A DNA stretch of 64,000 bases, from contig CM046444.1 in NCBI GenBank assembly GCA_025506515.1, positions 77,309,533 through 77,373,532 on the forward strand. The letters run 5' to 3'. The notes under the pieces are model-generated. The model made no database searches, was not told where the DNA came from, and saw only the letters and a program-made list of their open reading frames with translations. Positions within the stretch are counted from its first letter, which is position 1. Each line of letters opens with the position of its first letter. The DNA is from Flaveria trinervia (lineage: Eukaryota > Streptophyta > Magnoliopsida > Asterales > Asteraceae). Positions 46,318-57,361 of the stretch are shown here, piece after piece. The translations under genes were made by a program, and so were the position numbers.

Positions 46318-46769
46318 AATTGTGGGTAATGCTATCTCATCTCTTCTTCAGTCTCCCACATAGACTTGGATCCCCTCATGTGCTTCCATTGTACACGCAC
46401 AAGGGGAACCACTTTATTCCTCAGCCTCTTCTCTTTTCGATCAATGATCGCCACTGGTTGCTCCACATAATTAAGCCGTTCGTCTACCTCGATATCCTCG
46501 ATGGGAAAATCATATCCTCGTCTGCTAAGCACTTTCTCAGATTAGATAAATGGAATGTTGGATGACTTCCACTTTGTTCATCTGGTAACTCCAACCTATA
46601 GGCCAGCTCTCCTCCTCGAGCAACGATTCGGAAAGGCCCAATATACCTTGGGCTCAACTTGCCCCGCTTTCTGAATCGAATAATACCCTTCCAAGGTGAG
46701 ACCTTCAACATAACCCGGTCACCCACCTTAAACTTGATCGGTCTACATCATTTATCAACATTCGACTTC
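46318..46769 (-). pseudogene. Chromodomain and integrase C-terminus of G
   Basis: Frame 46484-46726 carries the integrase C-terminal GPF/Y-type module (LSPRYIGPFRIV, ELPDEQSGSHPTFHLSNLRK). After a frameshift 46332-46532 gives the chromodomain (LNYVEQPVAIIDRKEKRLRN, then LVRVQWKHMRGSKSMWETE). Chromodomains direct integration of these elements to heterochromatin. It stops after EEEMR, near the usual end of the polyprotein. Confidence 0.85.
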
Positions 46770-47599
46770 TATCTATCCTTGGTTGCCTTCATGAAGGCCT
46801 TGATCCTTTCAACCTTCTTAGTGGTAGCCTCGATCAGCTTGACGCTCCCTAACTCTCTCTGACAAATATCACCCCAATAGATAGGTGTTTTGTATCTCCA
46901 ACCGTATAGCATCTCATAAGGGGGCATGCCAATACTGGCATGATAACTGTTGTTATATGAGAACTCAGCTAACGGTAAGTGGGCATCCCAACTTGCTCCA
47001 AAATCAATGACACAAGCATGAAGCATATCATCCAAGGTCAGAATGGTCCTTTCTGACTGACCATCTGTTTGAGGATGATAAGCCGTGCTAATTTGTAACC
47101 TCGTCCCTATCGCATCATGGAATTTCTTCCAAAATTTAGATGTGAACTGGGTGTCACGATCAGACACAATAGACACCGGCACTCCAAGACGAGTTAGCAT
47201 CTCCTTGATGAATAGATCCGCCAAACTCTCGGATGAATATGTCTTGTGAATTGGTAGGAAGTGAGCACTCTTCATTAAGCAGTCCACTATCAGCCATATG
47301 GCATCATACCCTTTCGGGGTACATGGTAGCTTCGTAATAAAGTCCATGGTGATATGTTCCCACTTCCACTCCGGTATATCCAAAGGTTGGATCTTCCCAT
47401 ATGGCTTTTGGTGCTCGGCCTTCACTTGTAAACAAGTAAGGCATATACTCACATACTCCACCACATCACGCTTCATACCCAGCCACCAATAGTCTTTCTT
47501 CATGTCTTGGTACATCATTGTAGCACCGGGATGAATAGAGTATAGAGTCTTGTGAGCTTCATCCATAATCTTCCCACGTAGATCCCCAAAATGAGTAAT
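46769..47599 (-). pseudogene. Integrase of G
   Basis: A 265-codon open frame (46769-47566) has the zinc-binding part (HKTLYSIHPG, CLTCLQVK) and the catalytic core: Asp in TMDFITKLP, Asp in VSDRDTQFTS, Glu in DGQSERTI, followed by WDAHLPLAEFSYNNSYH. The triad is complete. A stop near 46769 separates it from the C-terminal module. Confidence 0.88.
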
Positions 47600-49111
47600 C
47601 CGTATTCGTCCTAATCGAGTTCAAACACCAAGCGTGTTTTCACCCATTCCGCAACCAGACCTCTCATTCTTTCAGAGTTAAAATAATCTTCTTTCAATAC
47701 TTCAACTTGAAACTCTTTGACTTGCTTCATCACATCAGAGGTCATGATCAAATGTTAAGCTTTCACCCGAATTGGTTCGGGTCTTTTTTTTCTACTAAGG
47801 GCATCCGCCACCGCGATGGCTTTGCCAGGATGGTAATGGATCTCCCAGTCATAATCCTTTATAAGCTACAACCATCATCTGTGTCTCATGTTCAGGTCCT
47901 TCTGCTCAAAGAAGTACTTCAAGCTCTTATGGTCAGTGAATATGGTGCACTTCGTCCTGTAAAGATAGTGCCTCCAAATCTTTAGCGCAAAGACCACGGT
48001 TGCTAGTTCCAAGTCATGAGTAGGATAATTGACCTCATGAACCTTCAACTATTGGGATGCATAGGCTATAACCTTTCCTCTCTGCATTAACACACACCCC
48101 AACCCCGAGTAGGAAGCATCATAATAAGCCATCAGATCTTCACTTCCATCGAGTAATGACAGAACAGGAGCTTGAGTCAATCGCGCCTTCAATTCTTGGA
48201 ACGCCTTCTCTTGAGCTTGACCCAATAAAAACTTCACATATTTCCAGGTCAACTTAGTTAGTGTAGATGCGATCTTAGAAAAGTCTTAGATGAATATTTT
48301 GTGTAGCCCGCCAAACCCAAGAAACTACGAATCTCGGATGGCGTCTTTGGAGACTTCCATTGCATCACCGCCTCCACCTTTTTCGGGTCCACAATAATCC
48401 CGTCAGGATTCACCACATGACCCAAGAATTGAACCTCGCGCAACCAGAACGCGCACTTGGAGAACATAGCGTACAACTTCTCCTCTCTCAACGTCTCCAT
48501 AACCTTCCGAATGTGACCGACAAGCTCTATCTCGCTCTTCGAATAAATCAAGATATCATCGATAAACACAACCACTGATTTATCCAACATCGGCCGACAC
48601 ACTCGATTCATCACATCGATAAAAGCAGCTGGCGCATTGGTCAAACGAAATGACATGACAAGAAACTCGTAGTGACCATAACGCGTGCGAAAAGCTGTTT
48701 TAGGAGTATCCTGCTCTTTCATCTTTAACTGATGGTAGTACAATCGAAGATCTATCCTTGAGAACCAACTGGAACCTTATCAAACAAATCATCAATTCTC
48801 GGTAAGGGGTATTGGTTCTTTATCGTTAGCTTATTCAGCTCACGGTAATCAATACACATCCTCATACGACTATCTTTCTTCTTCATGAATAAGACCAGAG
48901 CACCCCAAGGAGAGATACTCGGTCTAATAAACCCCTTATCAAGAAGCTCTTGCAATTGCTCCATCAGCTCTTTCGTCTCAGTCGGAGCCAATTGATACGA
49001 TGCCTTGGCAACAGGTTGGGCACCCGGTGTCAAGTCAATCTGGAACTCAATCTCACGGTCAGGTGGCACTCCTGGTAAGTCTTCTGGGAACAAGTCTGGG
49101 AAGTCACACAC
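47600..49111 (-). pseudogene. Reverse transcriptase and RNase H of G
   Basis: RT starts at 49111 (FPDLFPEDLPGVPPDREIEF, GFIRPSISPWGA, DYRELNKLTIKNQYPLPR). It shifts near 48750 and continues 48258-48743 with the catalytic box VVVFIDDILIYSKSE (about 48535-48580), then GHVVNPDGI and IRSFLGLAGY. RNase H follows from 48252 (YYDASYSGLGCVL, then degraded frames through VVFALKIWRHYLY near 47960). Breaks lie at about 48250, 48050 and 47850. FIDD is normal for gypsy. Confidence 0.87.
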
Positions 49112-49762
49112 AACCGGTACATCCGACAGTTATGGTGCTGGCATATCCACATACTTTACATAGACCAAGTAGGCACTACATCCACGGCTCATGCACTTTC
49201 CTGCCACCGCCATTGAGATTACTTTCAGGATCGTCATGACCCAATCCCCATAAACCGACACCTTACTCCCATCTGGAGCGGTCAGACAAATCATTTTCTT
49301 GCGACACCTAATGTTTGCCTTGTAATCCGCCAACCAATCCATCCCGAGAACCAAATCGAAATCACCTAAGGTTAGCATGAACGGTCTAACAAGAAACTTA
49401 TGACCTTCTAGTTGCACATCACAACCCTCTATCACCTTTGAAATTCTGGTAGACTTACCTATGGTAGTTTCTACGTCAAAGGGTGCGTCAACACATCTAC
49501 TAATAAGAGGCAGCTTGGCACAGAAAGCAGTTGAGATAAAAATTTTACCGGCACCAGAATCAAATAACATAGAAGCCAAAGTTTGGTTCAATAGAAATGT
49601 ATAGGACACAACATCAGGGTCCATCCTAGCCTCCTCTAGTGTCATCGCGAACGCCCTGGCGCGCGGCCTCTGTCCTTCTCCCCCAGTCGTCTTCTTCCCT
49701 GAACCAGAACTTTCAGTCCTCGACTTCTTGCAGTCTCGGCTCATGTGGCCCTCCCGCCACAA
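49112..49762 (-). pseudogene. Protease of G
   Basis: The 210-codon frame 49130-49762 begins in the third zinc knuckle (EGHMSRDC), passes a basic linker, and reads LASMLFDSGAGKIFIS (DSG about 49560) and LGDFDLVLGMDWLADYKANI, the flap and C-terminal part of the gypsy aspartic protease. It releases Gag and Pol proteins in live relatives. A shift near 49130 separates it from RT. Confidence 0.85.
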
Positions 49763-50855
49763 CTAAAACACTTCCCAGTCTTACACTCCCTCGCCATGTG
49801 ACCAGGTTTCCCACATTTGAAGCACACATTAAATCCCAATCTACATTCGCCGATATGTTCCTTCCCACACTTGCCACACCTCCTGGACCCTGCACCCGAT
49901 GTGAGTATACGTCGGTCATCCTCCCGTGCCTTCTTGTTACTTGTTGAGGCACCACCCCGCTTGACCCTTTTCTCATTCCAATTCCGATCACCACCACCCT
50001 CTTTCTTGCCTCAGCCACGACTACCCCACGCTCATCATACAGTCTTCTTGCCAAATCAACTACCGACCTAAACGTGCTCAGTTAGGCAGCGATCATGTGC
50101 CTGTGAATATCCGCTGGCAAGCCCTGAATGTACCTCTTGATCTTCCGCCACAGAGGCATCACCTCATCTAGCACCAGACATGCCATCTCGTTGAACTTGG
50201 TGGTGTACTGGTGATGTGTCATGGTTCCTGCCTCCAACTGTAGGAACTCTCTCTCAACTTTGTCCATTTCTCTATGAGGATAGAACTCCTCAATCACCAA
50301 CTTCTTCAGTTCGGACCATCTCATCCTCCCAATTGCCCGACTACCCTCAGCCTAGACTATATTATTCCACCAGCATAGAGCCGAGTCCACAAACGAGTAG
50401 GCAACAAACTTTACTTTCTAATCCTCCTAGCACTCGCTGATATTTAGAACAACTTCCATTTCTCTCACCTAGCGGTGAGCAGCAGCAGTAGTACCATTAC
50501 CATCAAAGGTAGGGGGCTTGCATCTTTGACGTGCCTCGTAGTTACAGCCTCGTGCCACCTCCGGTGTAGGCTCTTCTTCTTCCTCTTCTTCTTCATCATC
50601 TGACAAAACCGTCTTATTCTCGAGCTATCTCCTTTCGCCCGTAGGTCTACTCCTTTCCCTTCTTTCCCCGTCTCTAACAGCCTTTATCACTTTGGTCACC
50701 ATAGATGGTAGGATTGTCTACATGACTTGATGTACTTCCTCTACAACCTCCTCCTTCGCTGAGACTCTCAAATTAGCACTCTCATCACCACCCTCCGGAT
50801 GAGGGGTCTCTGGTTCTTCATGAACCATCTCTTTGGCTCTAGGCCTTCCTCTCAT
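49713..50855 (-). pseudogene. Gag of G
   Basis: The start codon is probably at 50853-50855 (MRGRPRAKEMVHEEPE). A stop occurs after about 50 codons. The retrotrans_gag core follows: ALCWWNNIV, WSELKKLVIEEFYP, EREFLQLEAGTMTHHQYTTK and IKRYIQGLPADIHRHMIAA (50082-50324). The C-terminal frame has three zinc knuckles, CGKCGKEHIGEC, CFKCGKPGHMAREC and CFSCGG then a frameshift. The third knuckle is completed only in the protease frame. Several stops and shifts disable it. Confidence 0.82.
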
Positions 50856-51250
50856 AACCGTGGTTCAGCACCATGACCTCCACCACTTGAAGCTTAAGAT
50901 TATCTACCACTGGCCATCCGCACACACACGCTGAAAGATTCAAACACCAACACGGTCATTGAAGGGAACAACTCAGTTTATGATAGGTACAGTAAGTCCC
51001 TAATTACAGTGGCGAGTTGTGATAAGCCACTTACTTTACTCTTCATACCCCAAGCATTACCTGTCGAGACTACATCATATCTAAATCTACTAGCAACACA
51101 TAAACCACATAACATGCGCACATAATGCCTTGTTAACATTAAGAAAATACCTGATGGCACGTAGCTACTCGGACTGACATCCCTTCCCTTTTAGTCCCAT
51201 TTTTAGTTTAAGTTTAGGTTTATTTTGAAAATTTATCCATTTCACTTAAA
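50856..51250 (-). other. Leader of G
   Basis: Non-coding stretch between gag and the primer binding site. The short open frame at 50978-51160 has no recognisable product. Confidence 0.6.
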
Positions 51251-51268
51251 CTTTGGCTCTGATGCCAA
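51251..51268 (-). promoter_or_regulatory. Primer binding site of G
   Basis: The minus strand reads TTGGCATCAGAGCCAAAG, a one-base variant of the initiator-Met tRNA complement, two bases from the LTR. Confidence 0.85.
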
Positions 51269-51270
51269 CT

Positions 51271-53562
51271 TGTAAGGCCCTGTTCCCAGGACACCTACAG
51301 CTGGTAAATCATTGCACATGAAACATATACTTTACATTTAACATTCATAAAACATTGCTACGGAAACATAAAAATAACTTTTCATATCATTACAAATGCT
51401 TTTGCAAGTTAATACAAGCGTTCATTCCAAAACATCATTCGTTTGCATGACAATGCAAAAATATTAATCTAAAGAATGCCATCCAAAAGAGCTGAGTAGC
51501 CACCACGTGCCATCCTCAGCAACATTACCTGCCAACTGGAAACACATAAAAGTCAGCATTACTGAGTGAGTTCTAGTTTTACAATAAAACATACTTTTAC
51601 TTTCATTAAACCGTTCATTACTTTGCATGTGAGCACACATCATGCGTACACATAGATAATATCATTATTATCTTCATCATTCGTTCGCTCATTCCGTACA
51701 TTCAACATTACATCTTTACTTTCATTCGGACCAATGCCAGGTGCTTCACCCCATCGTATTCATAAAGCCGGTACTGGGCATAAGGTCTTTCATAGACCCT
51801 GAACATTGTGCATGAAGTTGACTCCAGTTACCTAGGGTGAGCAGCAAGGGTCGCATACATATGATTAATCACAAGGATTGGACCCTAGTGTGCATCCTTC
51901 TGGGGTAATTAACACGCACATATTTGACCTAACACCCTTCATTGGGTGTGAATCTCCATATATATGCTTAATCACATGGATCAAAACCTAGTGTGCATCC
52001 TTCCGGGGTAGCTAACCCGCACATGGTTGAGCTAACACCCTTCATTAGGAGTGAACTTCCTTAAGTTTGCTTGCAAGCCGTTCATACTCTCATTCGTTCA
52101 TTAATGCATGCATTCATCATTTCATTCCTCTTTTCATTGTTTTCCACTTCACGTTACGTAATACTTTCATTTTATTCATTAACATTCAATGTAAAGTCAA
52201 GGGAAAATAATCATACATAATAAGGAACATCAACATCGGCAGTCAACATCATCATACAGGGCATCATACATAAATCATACATACCATCATGCATAAGCAT
52301 CAACATACATCATAACAATTCCCTCATAACATTTATGACCTCAAAATTCAGCTTACATGAACCCCTGAGAACCTTCCAAGTCAAAGCCTAAATTACACTT
52401 TTCTCCAAAAAGTAAGAAAACATTCTAAGTGTTCATCTGCATTTGTCTTTTATTCATGAGCATTTGCTATAGTTCATCCGCATTTTCTATAGTTCATTAG
52501 CATTTGTTTTACTTCATGCACATTTGTTCATCTCCATCCGCATTTGTTCATCCGCATTGACTTTACTCAACTGCATTTCCCATACTTAGTTAATGTTCAT
52601 CCTCATTTCATCCAATACTCATCCGCATTCCCCATACTTAGTCAATGTTCATCCGCATTTCATCAAATACTCATCCGCATTAACTTACTTAGTGATTAAT
52701 GCTCATCCACATTAACTGTTCATTCGCATTGACTTACTTAGTGATTAATGCTCATCCACATTAACTGTTCATCCGCATTGACTTACTTAATGATTACTGC
52801 TCATCCACATTAACCATTCATCCACATTTGCTTCCATTACTTATCCGCATTTCATCTGCAAACTTAGGCAGATTCTAAAACTAAACTTATGAGCCTTAAA
52901 CATCATATTTCAGTTCCCAATCACCATCCATCATGTTCTAAGCTTAAGTCTTACCTTCGAAGCCTTAGAAACACCATCATAAATCATCAAGCATGAAGAT
53001 AGCCACACATAACATCATAAATTCAACATACACAAAATCAAACATACGGGTCCAAAACCCAGTTTAATGAAAACATACATTCAAGCATTTCCAGCCCCAA
53101 AATAGTTAAAAACCAGTAAAAAAGGGGTTCTAGAACTCACCTTAGCAGCCTCTTCGGGTAAGACTTCCTTCAAATCCGGTTGCTACAAGTTCACACCTAG
53201 AAACCCACTAAAAACACATACCCGAACACACATAATTACACATAAGCATAAACCCGAGGATAAAACCAGTCAAGAACATCATGAACACGTGAATTCTTAC
53301 CTTGTATCCAAATTCTTCTTGTTCTTCTTTCTAAAACCGAGAGTTCTCTGCTATACTTGCTACTTTCTCTCTCCAAAATCCGAAAATTTGTGATGTTTGT
53401 GACATATGGGCGGCCATACCACCTTTTACACCCATTTTTCAAAGATTTTGTCCTTTTGGACACTTGTTACCCCTTAACTTGGATAACACATATTTTCTTT
53501 CTTTTTCCTTCCTCTTTGTTTACTTTATTATTCTTTCTTAGACTCAATAAAATAACTGGGTG
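51271..53562 (-). repeat. Right (5') LTR of gypsy G (about 2.29 kb, cut by D)
   Basis: TGTAAGGCCC to AATAACTGGGTG. The TTACA end found in its partner at 46262-46266 is missing because copia D begins here. It contains the CATCCGCATTT array at 52430-52870. No coding region; the frames at 53236-53578 are chance and recur in the left LTR because the sequence is repeated. Confidence 0.87.
52430..52870. repeat. CATCCGCATT motif array, right LTR of G
   Basis: More than fifteen direct copies of TCATCCGCATT or close variants (TCATCCACATT, TCATTCGCATT), with a 3-fold repeat of a unit containing GACTTACTTAGTGATTAATG. It is longer than the equivalent in the left LTR, which C cut off. Confidence 0.8.
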
Positions 53563-53872
53563 TGATAGGATCAAATGAATAAATCTGTGATGATTTGTAA
53601 CACAATTCAATGAAATTCACACAAAGTAATCAAATCAAAACAAGATATCAACAAAATTCAAGTTTTCATTAATATCAAGCTAAGACAATTACAAGCATGA
53701 AAAACATATTCGAATAACTTGTCTATTCGTTTCTACAAACCTGCAAAACTAAGTTATTTATACTGAAAACAAAAGTAAAGGAACTAACAATTTACAGGAA
53801 TTGTCCCTATACTATTACAAAATATCAAAAGACAAATAAAGACAACATGTTAATCTTTTAGAGCACTTAACA
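53563..53872 (-). repeat. 3' LTR of D (about 310 bp)
   Basis: Plus strand TGATAGGATC...GCACTTAACA, so the minus strand starts TGTTAAGTGC. The inner edge is set by the PPT (minus strand CTTAGGGGGAGT, 53874-53885). The outer edge, 53561 or 53563, is uncertain because TGTGATAGG allows two starts. This LTR is short and lacks the hairpin array found in the spacer of D. Confidence 0.7.
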
Positions 53873-53873
53873 A

Positions 53874-53885
53874 TACTCCCCCTAA
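53874..53885 (-). promoter_or_regulatory. Polypurine tract of D
   Basis: CTTAGGGGGAGT on the minus strand, just before the LTR start. Confidence 0.8.
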
Positions 53886-53929
53886 GATTTACATGGTCTT
53901 TAGTCTTCAAAATCTTCAAGCTTGACTGC

Positions 53930-56900
53930 TTACTCTATCTTCAGTTCTATCTTCAGCTTTGATTTCATCATTCAAAAAAAATCTGCTGGTTCTTCTTTGA
54001 CTTTGAACATAGGCTTCTGTTTGTACGTTTCTAACTCTTTCAAAGCTTTTGATATAGCAGACTTGAATTTACTTGCAAGAATGCCTTGTTCTGGTTTAGC
54101 TTCATTTGTTTTAATCTCCATGTTGTCCATTCTTTCCAATGTATCTTTCGAAAGACATGAAATATCAATGTTTGCATATAACTCAATAGGTTTATTACTG
54201 TCCTTTGAGTACACTTCTAAGACCCTTTTTCTTGATATTCTCATGAATTCAATATCTTTAATATCTTTCTTAACAATGTTGGCATAGGCAAGTGCTTTTC
54301 TCAATGAAATTCTTTCCATGGCAGCGTTCATCACATTGATAATAGAAATAAAATATTTCTTGTCTTGCTCAGCCACTTCAGGAGAAACCTTCTCAAATTT
54401 TTGTACAGAAAAAAATGAGATATAACTTGGATGTAACAATTTTAGCTCAAAAACTCCAAATAAAGTAATCAGGTCCTCATCCCATCTTTCTAGATTTCAC
54501 ACTAACTTTAGCTCAAATGTCTTAGTTTTAAGTCCTGGAGTTGTAACTTTTTCAAAGTATTTGTCACAAAGTTCTATTAATGAATGTTCTTCTTCTGATT
54601 GAACTCCCTTAAGTTTCTTGTTTTTCTTCAAAGTAACAAAATACTCCTTGTCTTCTTGATCGCATCTTGTATTAAGGAAATTACTTGATCTATCCAATCC
54701 ACGTCTTAGTAATTCTACAAACATCTTCCCAGGTTTTGCATCAGTAGGATTGATCAAAGGTAGACTATTTAGCTCTTTTAAGTCTTGCACCAGAAGTTTT
54801 ATGATACTAGAGTAAAATGATAAACGTCACATACAACATTTACTCTCTTTATCAAGAAGGCATCAAACACTTCGTCATACTTCCATGCAATTATCTTTAC
54901 TGGTTTGTAAAATCTGGAGCAATCATTGCATTCAACAATTCAGCAACTGATTGTCCTTTCTGCAATATATTTCTTACTAAATCTCCTGTTGTTCTTGAAC
55001 TATCGAGAATATTCCTTTGATCAGTTGATGCTTTATAGGTTTGTCTTTCAGGATCAGCAAACATTTCCATCAATTCTTTCCTATGAGTGTGAGCATCATC
55101 AAGTCTTGACATTTGTTTTATTTCCTGAGGCTTCAACATTCTTGTTCTTTTTGTTATCTCAAGATACTGAGGGTTATCTGTATCCAGCACTATCATCTTC
55201 TTCATTTGTTTCTCAGTTTCTTGAAAGCTTCTCATAAGATTTCTCAGAGATACAGATTGTAATCTCTTCAGCTTCCTCCACAGGTAGTTTCTAGCTTGCA
55301 ACCACAAGAATACTCATATCATCAGGATCAGGATGGTGCAGCTCACAACTAGACAGTTCTTCTACATTTATAACCTCCTTTGATCTTATCCATTCACCAT
55401 GCTCAACCACTATCTCGTTTGGATCTATTGAAGCAACTGACTCTGCATAGATGTGTTTCTCGTATTCATCATTAATTTGAGAAACAGTCAGTCCATCCAA
55501 ATACACTCTATTGTATTTCATGTTCACAAGGTAGTTATAATTTTCCTCAAAATCCTGTGGTACTTCATCTTGTTCTTGTATATGTTCTTGTGAAGAGAAA
55601 TGTGACACAAATTCAGCTTCATCAATGTCTTCATTCTCAAGAACTTCATCATACCAATCATCATTATATACTTCTTCAATATCATCTAAAGCATCAATCT
55701 GTTCTTGAACATTTTGCTCTTCAACCAATTCTTCAGTTCTTTGAATTTTAGAAGAAGATTCAGTCTGATCAACTTCTTCTAATTCATTTACTTTCCGTTT
55801 TCCTTTTCTTTGTTCAAGATTCTCTTCAATTTGCACTTCAGTACTAATCACATGAACCGGAGATATAGCTTTCTGAGCTTCTCTTTCCTTTATCAATTCA
55901 ACTTTAAGATTTTCATTTTCTTCAGATAGCTTCTTGAATTTCTCCTCAAGACTATCATAATCTTTAATCATGACTTCAAAGTTCTTTATCACATCTTCTT
56001 TATCTTGAGCAAACTTAAAATCTTTTCATCTTAGAACATAATTTCTTCAGACAACTTCAAATTTTCATCTTTGAGGATTTGAATTTCTTTCTCACAAGCA
56101 TTGATTATCTCTTTCATTCTTTCATTTTCAACTTTCAGTTTTTCAATCTCCTTTTCTTTGGTTATATTTTCTTCTTTCAACGTTTCAATCACATCAACTT
56201 CAACTATTTCCTCTGTTTGTATAGACACATTGTGTGACATACTAACATGAATTTCTTCTGCTCCTTCTTGATTTTGAGAATTTCTTTCTGTTACAGCTTC
56301 CTCAACATTTTCTTCAATCAAAGCCTGTGTCTCATTTTCAGTATTTCCAACATTCCCTTCTTCATTTCCTTCTTGAATTACTTTAGTGACATTATCATTT
56401 TCATCATCATCATCACTTTCTTCACTTGATGAACTTTCAGACATATCCTCATCACTTTCTTCATCAACTTCTACATCTTCAATCTGATCATTTGGATCTA
56501 TTGGTTCTTCTTCAGTTAGATGAAAGTGTTGCTGAGTAATATCAACTTCATCCATAGATACATTTCTCATATAATCAAAAACTGGAATGTTTTGAGCACC
56601 CTTTATCATTGCCAATCTTTTGTACACACTCTCTGACATGTGCTCTAACTGAATTCTACCACCAATAACTTCATCAGCATACAAATCTGGATTTGCATCA
56701 TTAATGAGAAGTTGAAGAAATCTTGGGTACATTAGATACTTATGTCTTACTCCTCTTTCCAGATTAAAAATAAATCCATTCGTTATCTACTTAGCCATAT
56801 TGAATCTTCAGTTCGTGGATAAGGCTACAATTGGGGATGCAATGACAACAGGGAATGAATCCTAACCCGCACTTCTTTTTGACATGCAATGTTGAAATAT

Positions 56901-57361
56901 GTAGCATAAAAGCTTCCAATGTTTAAATACACGAGCTCTGAAAAACTGTTTCTTCAGGAAATGATCTCGATGTCCCATCTGTAGAAAAACTTCTCTAATT
57001 CATTAAATGTATATTCAGATAAATCTTCAGGATCATTATCTCCCAGTCTTAGAGCTTGTCTAATTGCTTCTTCAGAAACTTCAATCATTCTTTCTGAAGT
57101 AATGAAGGCTCTTAAAACTTTGTTTCCTTGATCATCTCTTTCAACTTTTGCAGTTCTCCATAATTTTTTAATCATTCTTCCATTAATCATAGGCCTTGCA
57201 CACATGGCATAAACATATTTTGTTCTAAGTAAGAATCTGATAATATCTTCATATCCAGTAGCTTCTCTATTTTCATCATCTAAAAAAGCAGCTACATTGT
57301 GTTTGGCTGAAATTTTAAATCTGCCATTTGCAAAATATAACAAAAGTATTATGAGAACATT
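53930..57361 (-). pseudogene. ORF3 of D
   Basis: The N-terminal domain lies in 56954-57343 (YVYAMCARPMINGRMIKKLW, SEEAIRQALRLGDNDPEDL). After broken frames 56031-56732 begins MYPRFLQLLINDANPDL and runs into a very acidic Ser/Glu/Asp-rich segment and a coiled coil (EKEIEKLKVENERMKEII). 55291-55992 is also coiled-coil then acidic. 54897-55307, 54497-54790 and 53972-54439 give the basic C-terminal parts ending KVKEEPADFF. About 1,130 codons with at least five breaks. It is homologous to ORF3 of E, C and S1 in its N-terminal part. Confidence 0.72.

Larger units (their letters stand above)
46267..53562 (-). mobile_element. Ty3/gypsy chromovirus G (Tekay/Del-like), body and right LTR
   Basis: The internal region 46267-51270 encodes gag, protease, RT, RNase H, integrase and chromodomain in gypsy order on the minus strand, with primer site and 5' LTR to the right. 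The long LTR (about 2.3 kb), three zinc knuckles and the chromodomain after integrase suggest the Tekay/Del lineage. Its left LTR is split by C and E, so G is the oldest layer of the right two thirds of the window. Many stops and shifts make it inactive. Confidence 0.88.

Noticed and set aside
47707..47985. Plus-strand frame inside gypsy G (and similar ones at 46320, 49000, 49639, 49817)
   Set aside because: All are antisense to RNase H, integrase, RT or gag of G.
53236..53578. Frames on both strands in the right LTR of G, also seen at 45935-46259
   Set aside because: They recur only because the LTR is repeated; the protein sequences resemble no family.
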